From JAAYAY01 sp964429355 (lineage in GTDB: Bacteria; Planctomycetota; Planctomycetia; Pirellulales; Thermoguttaceae): a DNA stretch of 34,647 bases. Positions within the stretch are counted from its first letter, which is position 1; the number at the start of each line of letters is the position of its first letter. Position numbers and translations under genes: made by a program. Shown here in pieces: positions 26,187-34,647 of the stretch. The stretch covers positions 1 through 34,647 of the forward strand of contig CAYSCH010000053.1 in NCBI GenBank assembly GCA_964429355.1, in the 5' to 3' direction. The notes below the pieces were generated by a model, which had not been told where the DNA came from, made no database searches, and saw only the letters and a list, made by a program, of their open reading frames with translations.

Positions 26187-27776
26187 ATGAGTCGCCTCCA
26201 GATCTACGATACGACTCTCCGCGATGGAGCCCAGTCCGAGGGAATCAGTTTCTCCCTCCAGGATAAGTTGCTCCTCACCCAGCGTCTGGACAGCCTCGGC
26301 TTTGACTACGTCGAGGGCGGTTACCCAGGGTCCAATGAGAAGGACTGTGAGTACTTCCATCGTATCGCCGATATTCAGCTCAAGCACGCCACCGTAACGG
26401 CCTTCGGCATGACCCGCCGCCGAGGAACCCCGGTCGGAACCGATGTCGGCATGAAGGCCCTGCTCGATTCCGGTGCCAAGACAATCACGATTGTCGGCAA
26501 GTCCTCGGCCTACCAGGTCACGGAGATTATTCGCGCGACTCTCGAGGAGAACCTCGCCATGATCTCCGAATCGGTCGCCTGCATGCATCAGGCTGGCCGC
26601 GAGGTGATTTTCGACGCCGAACACTTCTTCGACGGCTACAAAGGGGATCCGCAATACACGCTCGAGGCCGTCAGGACTGCGGCTGAGGCCGGCGCGACCA
26701 CCGTGGTCCTTTGCGACACCAACGGCGGTTCCATGCCGGAGGAGATCGCCGAGATCACCGCCGCCGTGGTCCGGGAGTTGCCTTGCAGGGTCGGCGTCCA
26801 TTGCCATAACGACTGCGATCTGGCAGTGGCCAATTCGTTGGCCGCCGTTGAAGCCGGCGCCACCCACGTCCAGGGCACGATCAACGGATTTGGCGAACGC
26901 TGCGGAAATGCCGACCTGGTCAGCATCATTGCCAACCTTGCGATCAAGAAGAAGGGCTACGACCTGCTCTTGCCGGGCGCCGTGGGCCATCTGACGGAAC
27001 TGTCTCGCTACGTCTACGAGATGGTCAACATGAATTTTCCCTCGCACCAACCGTTCGTCGGCAAGAGCGCCTTCGCGCACAAGGGCGGCATGCACGTCAG
27101 CGCCATCGCTCGCGACCCGAAAAGCTACGAGCACATTGCACCAGACGCCGTGGGCAACGAGCGCCGCATCCTGGTGAGCGAATTGTCGGGACGCTCCAAC
27201 ATCGTGGCCATGACCACCAGACACAACATCGAGCACGACAAGAAACTCATGGATAAGATCCTGGCCAAGGTCGTCTCCAAGGAACACGCGGGCTACCAGT
27301 TCGAGGCCGCGGAAGGCTCCTTCGACCTGCTTGTCCGTGAGTGTGCCGGAACATTCCGGCCCCATTTCGAACGAATCAACTACCACGTGAATGTGGAGAC
27401 CTCCGGCGACGGCCAGACAACGACCGAAGCGACGGTCAAGTTGCGAGTCGGCGGCGAGATCCGTCACGAGGTGGCCGAGGGAGACGGCCCCATCAACGCC
27501 CTGGATGCTGCCATTCGCAAGGCGCTCAACGGCCACTTTCCCGCCCTGGCGAAAATGCACCTCGTAGACTATAAAGTGCGGGTGATCAACTCCGAGGCCG
27601 CCACCGCGGCAGGGGTCCGCGTGGTCATCGAAAGCCGCGACGAACACGACGTTTGGGGAACTGTCGGCGTCAGCGAAAACGTGATCGAAGCAAGTTGGAT
27701 CGCCTTGGTCGACAGCTACGAATTCAAGCTCTGCAAAGACGAAAAACAAGAACTCAACGGAATCGCCCATCAGTAA
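26187..27776 (+). CDS. cimA: (R)-citramalate synthase
   Basis: CimA condenses pyruvate and acetyl-CoA to citramalate, starting the threonine-independent route to 2-oxobutyrate and isoleucine. This 529-residue protein has the HMGL-like barrel with YDTTLRDGAQSEGISFS (7-23) and the metal motif VHCHNDCDLA (His205, His207), then INGFGERCGNADL. A C-terminal domain about 390-520 of the LeuA allosteric type follows, which in relatives binds isoleucine or leucine. The motif DTTLRDGAQSEG and the length match the longer citramalate synthase group (TIGR00977-like) rather than LeuA. AAGGGAA precedes the ATG. valS begins 4 bp after the stop, so the two form an operon behind the leader attenuator. Confidence 0.92.
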   Translation: MSRLQIYDTTLRDGAQSEGISFSLQDKLLLTQRLDSLGFDYVEGGYPGSNEKDCEYFHRIADIQLKHATVTAFGMTRRRGTPVGTDVGMKALLDSGAKTITIVGKSSAYQVTEIIRATLEENLAMISESVACMHQAGREVIFDAEHFFDGYKGDPQYTLEAVRTAAEAGATTVVLCDTNGGSMPEEIAEITAAVVRELPCRVGVHCHNDCDLAVANSLAAVEAGATHVQGTINGFGERCGNADLVSIIANLAIKKKGYDLLLPGAVGHLTELSRYVYEMVNMNFPSHQPFVGKSAFAHKGGMHVSAIARDPKSYEHIAPDAVGNERRILVSELSGRSNIVAMTTRHNIEHDKKLMDKILAKVVSKEHAGYQFEAAEGSFDLLVRECAGTFRPHFERINYHVNVETSGDGQTTTEATVKLRVGGEIRHEVAEGDGPINALDAAIRKALNGHFPALAKMHLVDYKVRVINSEAATAAGVRVVIESRDEHDVWGTVGVSENVIEASWIALVDSYEFKLCKDEKQELNGIAHQ

Positions 27777-27780
27777 AACC

Positions 27781-30700
27781 ATGGCCGACAGCTTTCTCAA
27801 CGACCTGCCCAAACAATACGATCACGCCGCCGCCCAGAAACGCTGGTACCCCTTCTGGGAAAAACAGGGCTACTTCCACAGCCGGCCGCGGGCCGATCGC
27901 AAGCCCTATTCGATCGTCATTCCGCCTCCCAACGTGACCGGCGCCCTGCACCTCGGCCACGCCCTGAACAACACCCTTCAGGACATCCTCATCCGCCAGA
28001 AGCGCATGCAGGGCTACGAAACCCTCTGGATGCCCGGTACCGACCATGCCGGCATCGCCACCCAGGCGGTCGTTGAGAAACGCCTCTTTCTCGAGGAGAA
28101 GATGACCCGCCACCAGCTCGGTCGCGAGGGGCTCGTCCAACGCATCTGGCAGTGGAAAGATGCCTACGAGAAACGGATTCTCGGTCAACTCAAGGAGATG
28201 GGTTGCAGTTGTGACTGGCAGCGGACGCGATTCACCCTCGATCCCGTCTGCGCCCGGGCCGTGCGCCACACCTTCTTCAGCCTCTTCAAAGAACAACTGA
28301 TCTATCGCGGAAACCGGCTGGTCAACTGGGATACCCATCTCCAGACCGCCGTCGCCGACGACGAGGTCTTCCACGAAACCGTCCCCGGCCATTTTTGGCA
28401 CTTCCGCTACCCGGTGATCGATCCCAAACCGGGGGAACCAACCCATGTGACCATCGCGACCACGCGTCCTGAGACCATGCTCGGCGATACGGCCGTTGCC
28501 GTCCATCCCGATCCGGAGACCACCCTGGAAGGCGTCATCGCCGGCCTGAAGGATCGGATTGCGTCGGCTCCGGCGAAAGAAAGACCGGAGTTGGAGAAGG
28601 AGCTCGAAGACGCCCAGCAGCGGCGCACGACGCACCTGCCGCTCCTGATCCAACTCCGTAACATGGCCCGGGCGGGCCGAAAACTCATGCTGCCCCTCCT
28701 CAATCGCGAGATCCCGCTCGTGGCCGACGAGTGGGCCAAGCCGGAACTGGGAAGCGGCTGCGTCAAAATCACGCCCGCCCATGATCCTAACGACTACGAA
28801 GTCGGTTTGCGCCGCGACCTGCCCATGGTCAATATTCTCAATCCGGACGGCACGCTCAATGCCAATGCTGGTCCCTACCAGGGAATGACGGTCCTCAAGG
28901 CTCGTGAGGCCGTCGTCGCAGATCTCCAGGAGCAAGGCCTGGTGGTGGAGGTCGAGGATCGCATCATCGAACTGGCCCACTCCGATCGCTCCAAAACGCC
29001 GATCGAACCCTATCTGGCCGACCAGTGGTTCGTCAAGATGGACCATCTGGCCCAGACGGCCATGGACGCCGTGATCGACGGGCGCGTGCGGATCATTCCC
29101 GAACGCTACGCAAAGACCTATCTCGACTGGCTCAGCGAAAAACGCGATTGGCCCGTCAGCCGCCAGTTGTGGTGGGGCCACCAGATTCCCATCTGGTACT
29201 GCTCGACCGCCACCGAAAAGGACCTGAAGGCCGCCTTCGCAGGCCGCAACGACGTGGTCTGGCAACGCGACCCGGAACAGGACCAGTGGCTCATCTGTGC
29301 CCAGGAGGTGGACCTCGCCGACGACGCGGTTCCCGGTCACACCCTCACCCGGGAGCAGGACGTGCTTGACACTTGGTTCAGTTCCGCCCTCTGGCCCTAT
29401 TCGACCCTCGGCTGGCCGGAAGATAACGAGGACCTCCGATACTACTATCCCACAAGCGTGCTGATCACGAGCCGCGACATCATTTCCCTCTGGGTTGCCC
29501 GCATGGTACTGGCCGGCCAGCACAACTGCGGACAAGTCCCCTTCAGCGACGTCTACATTCATCCGAAGATCCTCGACGGCTATGGCGAGGGAATGTCGAA
29601 GTCCAAGGGAAACGGGGTGGATCCCGTCGACGTGATGGAGAAGTTCGGCGCCGACTCGATGCGCTTCGGACTGGCCGACATGACCACCGAATCGCAGGAC
29701 GTGCGGATGCCGGTGGAGTTCGAGTGCCCCCATTGCCAGACGCTCATCGAGCAGACGAAGAAGAACCGCACGCAGCCGCGTATCAAGTGCAAGCAGTGCG
29801 GTGGCGAGTTCTCGACCCAGTGGGCCGAAAGACCCGAAGACAGAGCCCTTCCTCGCGGAGCCGTTGTCAGCGATCGGTTCGAACGTGCTCGCAATTTCTG
29901 CAACAAGCTCTGGAACGCCTCTCGCTTCGCCCTGATGAATCTCGAGGGCTACGAGCCGGCCCTCGTGGCCGAAGACCAACTCACCGTCGAAGATCGCTGG
30001 ATCCTGAGCCGCCTGGCCACGGTGACCGGGCAAATGACCGACGCCCTGGCGGGCTACCGCTACGCCGACGCCGCCCGAACGCTCTACGAATTCGCCTGGG
30101 ACGAGTTCTGCAGCTTCTTCGTCGAAATGGTCAAGGCCCGGTTGCAGGACGACGCGTCTCGTCCGGTGGCCCAGCGAGTGTTGGCCCACACTCTCGACAC
30201 GCTCCTGCGGCTCCTCCATCCCATGATCCCCTTCCTCACCGAAGAGGTCTGGCAGATGCTCGGCAAGATCGCCCCGCAGCGCGGTATCGCCCAGTTGCGT
30301 CAGGCGGAGCCGAGCATCATGATCGCTCCCTGGCCCGAGATGGACTCCGCCCGCCAGGACCCGCAGATCGAAGCCCAGTTTGCCCGCTTCCAGGACGTCC
30401 TCAAGGCGGTCCGCGAAATCCGCAGCCGGCAGAACGTGCCCCCCAAGAAAGAGATCGAATTCTCCGTCCGCTGCGACGAGTCCTATGCAGATCTGGTCCG
30501 TCCGATGGAGCCCTACTTCGCCTCCATGGCTGCCGCCCGGGCCACCGCCTGGGGCCCCGAGACGGCCGCCCCGCCCCTCAGTGCCAGCGTAAGCCTGACC
30601 GGGGTCGAGGTCTTTATCGACCTGGCCGACTTGATCGACGTCGATGCCGAGATCACTCGCAAGACCGATGAAGTGGCCAAACTCCAGAAACTCATCGAGG

Positions 30701-30846
30701 GCAAAGAGAAGAAGCTCTCCAACGCCACCTTCGTCGAGCGAGCCCCGGCAGCCGTCGTCCAGAAGGAACGCGACGCGCTGGCCGACCTCCAGACCCAGTT
30801 GGCCGCCGCGCAGAGCGTGCTGAAGACCCTGAAGAAACAGGCGTGA
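27781..30846 (+). CDS. valS: Valyl-tRNA synthetase
   Basis: ValS charges tRNA-Val and edits mischarged threonine. The 1021-residue protein shows the class I HIGH-type motif ALHLGHALNN (HLGH 57-60) and the KMSKS-type motif EGMSKSKGNG (604-612). The editing domain contains ATTRPETMLGDTAVAVHPD and CVKITPAHDPNDYEVG, and is enlarged by about 45 helical residues (about 245-295). After KMSKS, where most ValRS pass directly from the QDVR segment to RNFCNKLWNA, there is an insertion with CPHC (649, 652) and CKQC (670, 673), a zinc-ribbon candidate. The anticodon-binding domain and a C-terminal coiled-coil arm follow. It is co-transcribed with cimA (4-bp gap). Confidence 0.96.
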   Translation: MADSFLNDLPKQYDHAAAQKRWYPFWEKQGYFHSRPRADRKPYSIVIPPPNVTGALHLGHALNNTLQDILIRQKRMQGYETLWMPGTDHAGIATQAVVEKRLFLEEKMTRHQLGREGLVQRIWQWKDAYEKRILGQLKEMGCSCDWQRTRFTLDPVCARAVRHTFFSLFKEQLIYRGNRLVNWDTHLQTAVADDEVFHETVPGHFWHFRYPVIDPKPGEPTHVTIATTRPETMLGDTAVAVHPDPETTLEGVIAGLKDRIASAPAKERPELEKELEDAQQRRTTHLPLLIQLRNMARAGRKLMLPLLNREIPLVADEWAKPELGSGCVKITPAHDPNDYEVGLRRDLPMVNILNPDGTLNANAGPYQGMTVLKAREAVVADLQEQGLVVEVEDRIIELAHSDRSKTPIEPYLADQWFVKMDHLAQTAMDAVIDGRVRIIPERYAKTYLDWLSEKRDWPVSRQLWWGHQIPIWYCSTATEKDLKAAFAGRNDVVWQRDPEQDQWLICAQEVDLADDAVPGHTLTREQDVLDTWFSSALWPYSTLGWPEDNEDLRYYYPTSVLITSRDIISLWVARMVLAGQHNCGQVPFSDVYIHPKILDGYGEGMSKSKGNGVDPVDVMEKFGADSMRFGLADMTTESQDVRMPVEFECPHCQTLIEQTKKNRTQPRIKCKQCGGEFSTQWAERPEDRALPRGAVVSDRFERARNFCNKLWNASRFALMNLEGYEPALVAEDQLTVEDRWILSRLATVTGQMTDALAGYRYADAARTLYEFAWDEFCSFFVEMVKARLQDDASRPVAQRVLAHTLDTLLRLLHPMIPFLTEEVWQMLGKIAPQRGIAQLRQAEPSIMIAPWPEMDSARQDPQIEAQFARFQDVLKAVREIRSRQNVPPKKEIEFSVRCDESYADLVRPMEPYFASMAAARATAWGPETAAPPLSASVSLTGVEVFIDLADLIDVDAEITRKTDEVAKLQKLIEGKEKKLSNATFVERAPAAVVQKERDALADLQTQLAAAQSVLKTLKKQA

Positions 30847-31148
30847 GCTTCCTCACGAGTTGATTCCATCTACCCGCACCTGAAATCCGGCATGTTCGGT
30901 GGAGACGAAATCTTCGCGTCAAACCCATCGGAATGACCACGGTCGCCCCGCGGGAACACCCGGCGATCGGTGCCATCGCCCACGCCCCGTTTGTCAATCG
31001 GTCCGCGGCAAGCTACGTTTCGGAGTCTGCATCTCGATCGGTCTCCGGAAAAGACGCGGCAGACAGACCGCCGCTGTCCGATTCGCGGACGTCGAACTGC
31101 GGCGGTTCCCGCCTCTCTATCCAGTTCGCAGTTGAAAGGAGAACCCTC
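30847..31148. other. Intergenic region
   Basis: This 302-bp spacer lies between valS and the next plus-strand gene. An in-frame extension of that gene to ATG 30933 exists but has Ser/Arg-rich, non-protein-like content and is rejected in favour of the GTG at 31149. I see no clear terminator or promoter. Confidence 0.4.
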
Positions 31149-31556
31149 GTGAACACGAATTCCAAGTTGGCAATCGGAACGGTGCTGGTATTTGCCGGAA
31201 CGGTAGGGGCCTCTTACGGCGGTTATACTGCCTACAATGGATACCAAGAGGTAAAGGCGGATCGGTTCTACGCTATGGCCGAAGAAACCCTCGCAATAGC
31301 CCCACCGGTGACTCTCGAACGAACCGACACCGGCTACGCTTTGAAGAAGTTGCCGATCACGTTGATTAAGGACGATCCCGAATTGGCAGAGGCCTCGGCA
31401 GAACTCAATGCCCGGCATCAGCGGCAAACGTGGACAGGCGTCGCGCTGGCAGTCTGTTCGTTGTTTGGCTTGGCTGCCGGCGCCGCCATGGTACTGCCCG
31501 GTGATCTTCTGGATCATCTCCTGAGGCCAAACACCTCCAATGGCCACGTCCGTTGA
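31149..31556 (+). CDS. Small membrane protein with two TM segments, unknown function
   Basis: The predicted protein has 135 residues. The start is GTG 31149, chosen because AAAGGAG lies at ideal spacing. It has a first hydrophobic helix (LAIGTVLVFAGTVGASYGGY, about 6-25), a charged domain of about 65 residues (ERTDTGYALKKLPITLIKDD, then EASAELNARHQRQTW), and a second helix (GVALAVCSLFGLAAGAAMVL, about 102-121). The topology suggests both termini on the same side, with the middle domain on the other. No family is recognised. It follows valS by about 300 bp. Confidence 0.65.
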   Translation: MNTNSKLAIGTVLVFAGTVGASYGGYTAYNGYQEVKADRFYAMAEETLAIAPPVTLERTDTGYALKKLPITLIKDDPELAEASAELNARHQRQTWTGVALAVCSLFGLAAGAAMVLPGDLLDHLLRPNTSNGHVR

Positions 31557-31650
31557 TGCTCTTCACTCTGGTCCCTGATTGCCGCCACGGCAGCCTCCGT
31601 TATTATGCTTGCCATGCTCTACGTGATTCTGTACCTGCGGTAGCAGTGGA

Positions 31651-32316
31651 TCACTGTTTTGCCGCCAGCAGCCCCATCACCTCCAGCGCCTGCTGCATCA
31701 ATTCCCCCGCTTCCTCGGGTTTGCGGGTCTTCCCGTAGTGGAAAACGAGTAGATTGCCGCGGGTCTCAAAATAGAATCGCTCGCTCCGCCGGTTGGCAAA
31801 CCAAGCCCGCATAGGCTCGTCAAACAGCTCTCGGGCAGCCGCCTCCGTATCGGCCTGGAGTACATAGGCACGCGAAAACTCCGGGTCGTCGTCGAAGTTG
31901 ATATCCTGTCCGCCGAGCAGGGAGCCAAGCTTGTCGAAAATGGCGACCTCCGGACGGAGGTAGCAGTGCGGCGTCGAGAGACGCGTACTCTCCAGTACGC
32001 ATATGGTGTAAACGTGCGTCGACCGGTGCTTGCCGCTCCCCGTTGTGAATCGGTAGTCGCCGATCGTGATCCTCGTGTCTCCAGCGTCGCCTTGGATGGC
32101 GTTGGAGAATTTGCGGCTGTGCCCTCGCTCGAATGCCTTCAGCGTGGCACACGTGTGCAGGATGTCGCTGTGGTCGCCCACAAATGGAAGGCCCAACTCG
32201 CCGGCCACTCGTTGCCAGGCTTCCGTCCGTTTCTTCTGCGTGTGGATCGAAATCGCGATGACTCCCACCGCCACCAGGCCCACCGCTCCAAAGATGATCA
32301 ATCCGATACCGTCCAT
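31651..32316 (-). CDS. Membrane-anchored hypothetical protein
   Basis: This 221-residue protein has one N-terminal transmembrane anchor (GLIIFGAVGLVAVGVIAISI) followed by KKR, so the rest is probably cytoplasmic. The soluble part begins with a helix (TEAWQRVAGELGLPFVGD) and a beta-rich core (DTRITIGDYRFTTG, then THVYTICVLES). It ends with an alpha/beta part (SERFYFETRGNLLVFHYG). Proteins of this shape are frequent in Planctomycetes without assigned function. GGGAG precedes the ATG. A MITE-like element is inserted 79 bp upstream of the start and may separate it from its original promoter. Confidence 0.75.
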   Translation of the reverse strand: MDGIGLIIFGAVGLVAVGVIAISIHTQKKRTEAWQRVAGELGLPFVGDHSDILHTCATLKAFERGHSRKFSNAIQGDAGDTRITIGDYRFTTGSGKHRSTHVYTICVLESTRLSTPHCYLRPEVAIFDKLGSLLGGQDINFDDDPEFSRAYVLQADTEAAARELFDEPMRAWFANRRSERFYFETRGNLLVFHYGKTRKPEEAGELMQQALEVMGLLAAKQ

Positions 32317-32395
32317 CTCGCATCTCCCAAAAGGTGACCGGAAAAATCGGGAGGACGCCGACCGTGCCCGCCGCGGCGATCTCGCCGATTCTATT

Positions 32396-32539
32396 CAACG
32401 TTCCGCTTAATTACTGGTTTCGTGGAGGCTGGCGGCCCGTATTCTCGCAAGAAATGCCGTATTTCCCGAGGCAAATGGTCGTTGGCGTAATTCCAGGCCG
32501 ACGCTCGCACAAGAAAACCAATAATTAAGCGGAACGTTG
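32396..32539. mobile_element. MITE-like element with terminal inverted repeats and 8-bp target duplication
   Basis: The 144-bp element begins CAACGTTCCGCTTAATTA and ends with its reverse complement TAATTAAGCGGAACGTTG. The inverted ends extend over 25 bp (32396-32420 and 32515-32539) with a single mismatch. It is flanked by direct repeats ATTCTATT at 32388-32395 and 32540-32547, the expected target-site duplication. There is no room for a transposase, so mobilisation would be in trans. One base to its left a small palindrome (CGGCGA TC TCGCCG, 32374-32387) may have been part of the target. Confidence 0.8.
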
Positions 32540-32547
32540 ATTCTATT

Positions 32548-33044
32548 CTGGCTTCCCTTCCAGTTTTCGGCGTTTGACACAGTTTCTTCCATCCTTGCCT
32601 CCCCCGTGTTGGGGTGGTGGCGATTATTTTCCCTCGGCGATTGTGCCGGATAGAACGTGTAGAACGGTTCTCCGTTGTCCGAACCTGCTGACCTCCGAGT
32701 CGCCAGTCGGTCTGGGGCGACCAACAACCGCCGAGTTGCCCAGCCCCACTGAGAGCCGGGAGCGATGGCCGCACGAAGGTCCATAATACCGTGGCGGGAG
32801 TCCGTCACACGCCTTTCGCCGTCTGCTGCCCAATCGGTTGCCGAAATCCGTCGGACAGCCAGGCCGATTCTCACCGCCACGCACCATGCCGGACACGCAG
32901 CGGAGACCCTGTGTCGTTCACCGGTGGTCTCGATTTGGAGCGGACCGGCGCATCTCCGCCACTAGCCTGCTCCCGGCGAAACGCGTTATAATAGGACTTA
33001 CGTCCGTAGTACGTCGCTCGTCTTGTGTGCGCAAGGATTCGGCC
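32548..33044. other. Intergenic region
   Basis: This 497-bp spacer lies between the MITE and the bifunctional-nuclease gene. Several open frames cross it on both strands, but none has a convincing start or recognisable sequence. The right end carries the TATAAT box listed separately. Confidence 0.4.
32987..32992 (+). promoter_or_regulatory. Candidate -10 box of the bifunctional nuclease gene
   Basis: A perfect TATAAT lies 52 bp upstream of the ATG at 33045. No good -35 is present at 16-18 bp. A small GGAC/GTCC inverted repeat follows directly. Promoter assignment is tentative. Confidence 0.4.
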
Positions 33045-33452
33045 ATGCCTGTTCCAATGGAACTGTCGCGGATCATCATCAGCGAAATCAATGACCAGCA
33101 GATCATCTATCTGAAGGAAGTTGACGGCGAGCGGACCTTCCCCATACTCATCGGGTTGTTCGAAGCCACGATGATCCAACGGCGAGTGAAAGGGTTCACC
33201 TCCCCCCGGCCGCTCACACACGACCTCATCTGCCAGGTCGTCGAAAGCCTTGGCGGCGAGTTCTACGACGTCGTTATCAATGACCTCAAGGACCATACCT
33301 ACTTCGCCAAGCTCCGAGTCCGCGCCGATGGCGGAATCATCGAGATCGACTCCCGCCCCTCCGACGCGATTGCCATCTCGGTCACGTGCGAACCCCATCT
33401 TCCCATCTACGTCGAGGAAGACGTCCTCAACGAAGTCGTCGGCGAGCAGTAG
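33045..33452 (+). CDS. Bifunctional nuclease family protein (DUF151)
   Basis: This 135-residue protein matches the DUF151/BFN domain almost end to end. It has MELSRIIISEINDQQIIYLKE, then RTFPILIGLFEATMI, then RPLTHDLICQVVESLGG and the C-terminal EIDSRPSDAIAISV. Relatives have been described as nucleases acting on RNA and DNA, and in many bacteria they are small cytoplasmic proteins of unclear physiological role. The ATG at 33045 follows AAGGA at good spacing. A longer in-frame frame from 32838 is rejected because it lacks family homology upstream. It converges with the universal stress protein gene, 51 bp apart. Confidence 0.92.
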   Translation: MPVPMELSRIIISEINDQQIIYLKEVDGERTFPILIGLFEATMIQRRVKGFTSPRPLTHDLICQVVESLGGEFYDVVINDLKDHTYFAKLRVRADGGIIEIDSRPSDAIAISVTCEPHLPIYVEEDVLNEVVGEQ

Positions 33453-33503
33453 CTCGTCCCGGAATTCGCCCCCATCCGCACCTCTCCACGACCGTTTCCC
33501 GCC

Positions 33504-34337
33504 TCAATCGCACAGAAACACCGCAGCAGGGCATTCGTGCAAGACGGTCTTGGTGACGCCGCCCACGAGCAGGTCGCGCAGCGTGGAATGCTTGCTGACT
33601 CCCATGACGAGCATCCGAGCTCCGCGCTGCACGACCTCCTCCAGAATCGTCTTTCCCACATGGCCCCGGTTTTCCCGCAAGCAGGCAACCGCCCGGAGAC
33701 CGTGCGCCTGGAGAAACTCCACCGCCTCTTCGGCCTCGTGCTCTGCCCTCTCTTCCGTCGGGCTGACGCACAACACGAACACCTCTTCTCCGAAGTCCAG
33801 GCCGGAAGCCTGAAACGCCTGCATGGCGCGGTCTGCTTGCGGGCTCTCGTCGTAGGCCAACACAACCGACGAGCCGGTTCTCGGTTCGGGCGGCGCAATC
33901 ACAACCGGCCGCGAATCCCGGCGCAACACATTCCAGAGCGTTTCATCCCCCTTCTCTCGCGACTCGAAGTGAAAATGGGTCTCGTGTCCCAGTAGAACCA
34001 GGTCATGGCGATGGGACTCCCGGAGAATCTCCTTGTAGGGTAATCCAAAGTCCTCGAGCACCTTGCACGATACCCCTTCGTCCGTGCACCGCGACGTAAA
34101 CTCGTCAAGGATTTGCCCGACCTTTCGCCGGGCATCCGCGACCCGGTGATCGTCTCGGTCCACTCTCAGGACCGAGGCGCCAATCGAAACGGGCTCGCGG
34201 GCGCGGATGGTGGGCTCATCGACGATGCCGAGTCCCACGAGCACTGCGTCGAGCTTCCTTGCCCATTCGATTCCCAGATCCAAGGCAACGTCACTGTAAT
34301 GCGTGCCATCCAGTCCAATCAGAATGCTCTTCAACAT
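33504..34337 (-). CDS. Universal stress protein, tandem UspA domains
   Basis: This 277-residue protein has two Usp domains, about 1-155 and 160-277. The first begins MLKSILIGLDGTHYSDVAL, and the second begins SSVVLAYDESPQADRAM and ends with MLVMGVSKHSTLRDLLVGGVTKTVL. The last segment corresponds to the G-2x-G-9x-G(S/T) nucleotide-binding motif but has Lys/His where the second Gly is usual, so ATP binding is uncertain. A very strong GGGAGGTGA site precedes the ATG. Such tandem Usp proteins act in the cytoplasm in stress, redox or starvation responses. No partner gene is adjacent. Confidence 0.92.
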   Translation of the reverse strand: MLKSILIGLDGTHYSDVALDLGIEWARKLDAVLVGLGIVDEPTIRAREPVSIGASVLRVDRDDHRVADARRKVGQILDEFTSRCTDEGVSCKVLEDFGLPYKEILRESHRHDLVLLGHETHFHFESREKGDETLWNVLRRDSRPVVIAPPEPRTGSSVVLAYDESPQADRAMQAFQASGLDFGEEVFVLCVSPTEERAEHEAEEAVEFLQAHGLRAVACLRENRGHVGKTILEEVVQRGARMLVMGVSKHSTLRDLLVGGVTKTVLHECPAAVFLCD

Positions 34338-34647
34338 GATTCACCTCCCTTCGACTGCGATCCGCCCTTTGGATACGGAATAATTCGCCCGCTGCGCCGC
34401 GGGCACTCGGTACACCGTTCCCACTTGCCCTTCCGGTTCACATGTATTCTACGCCCCGTGGCTGTTGCGGCAATTCTGTTCCGCTGGATCCTCCATATAC
34501 GGCGACACTATCTCAGAACTGCGGGCAGCATCTCTCACGGGCGGAGACTGCTGGGGCCAGCGATGGATTCAGACGCGTCTCTAACCGCCCTCCAAATCAG
34601 GACTTGCAGAAACCGCCATTCTTACCCCGGGGAAATCATGCCCAACA
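34338..34647. other. Upstream region at right window edge
   Basis: This holds the promoter area of the universal stress gene. A 6-bp GCCCGC / GCGGGC hairpin is at 34387-34404. At the very end, GGGGAAATC followed by ATG (34638) could open a plus-strand gene (Met-Pro-Asn) that runs off the window, but three codons are too few to call it. Confidence 0.4.

Noticed and set aside
27754..30219. Very long minus-strand open frame (about 821 codons) opposite valS
   Set aside because: It is antisense to a clear valyl-tRNA synthetase; such frames arise from GC-rich third codon positions and this one shows no known domain.
32407..32880. Minus-strand frames crossing the MITE-like element
   Set aside because: They run through the terminal inverted repeat and across the target duplication, so they are created by the insertion rather than being genes.
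1..34647. CRISPR arrays, tRNA or rRNA genes
   Set aside because: I looked for regularly spaced repeats and cloverleaf or rRNA signatures in the spacers and saw none, but a covariance search was not possible.

Overview
The window looks like chromosomal DNA of a planctomycete, probably Pirellulales-like. This is inferred from GC-rich coding DNA, several Tat-exported Gfo/Idh/MocA oxidoreductases, large secreted carbohydrate-active proteins (DUF4838, LamG/sialidase-like, GH-like barrels), a leucine-rich-repeat lipoprotein, a membrane Ser/Thr kinase, and loosely packed genes with long spacers. No rRNA, tRNA, CRISPR array, prophage or transposase gene was recognised.

Left half (1-18165): mostly secreted or glycan-related proteins. 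On the minus strand lie a Tat-type amidohydrolase and a sialidase-like lipoprotein that runs off the left edge. A plus-strand DUF4838 protein follows. Next comes a minus-strand series: an LRR lipoprotein, a HEAT protein, a Tat Gfo/Idh oxidoreductase, a peptidoglycan-binding protein, a small DUF7674-like protein, and a two-gene unit in which a second Tat Gfo/Idh oxidoreductase precedes a GH-like barrel protein by 20 bp. A plus-strand discoidin/GH-like protein ends the block. The spacers carry a dispersed hairpin repeat in three copies and a tandem GGGGAC-type repeat.

Right half (18162-34647): mainly housekeeping. It holds a small hypothetical protein, hemB and a Ser/Thr kinase (minus), then truB, ftsK, cimA and valS (plus). 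After these come two membrane-anchored unknown proteins, a bifunctional-nuclease (DUF151) protein and a tandem universal stress protein. A 144-bp MITE-like element with near-perfect terminal inverted repeats and 8-bp target duplications lies at 32396-32539.

The most striking signal is upstream of cimA-valS. A sigma70-like promoter is followed by a 32-codon leader peptide containing Val-Ile-Ile-Val-Ala-Ile. Its last codons can pair with the 5' arm of a rho-independent terminator placed 29 bp before cimA. This is the architecture of ribosome-mediated transcription attenuation. It would tie citramalate synthase (isoleucine synthesis) and, through a 4-bp junction, valyl-tRNA synthetase to the charging of tRNA-Ile and tRNA-Val.
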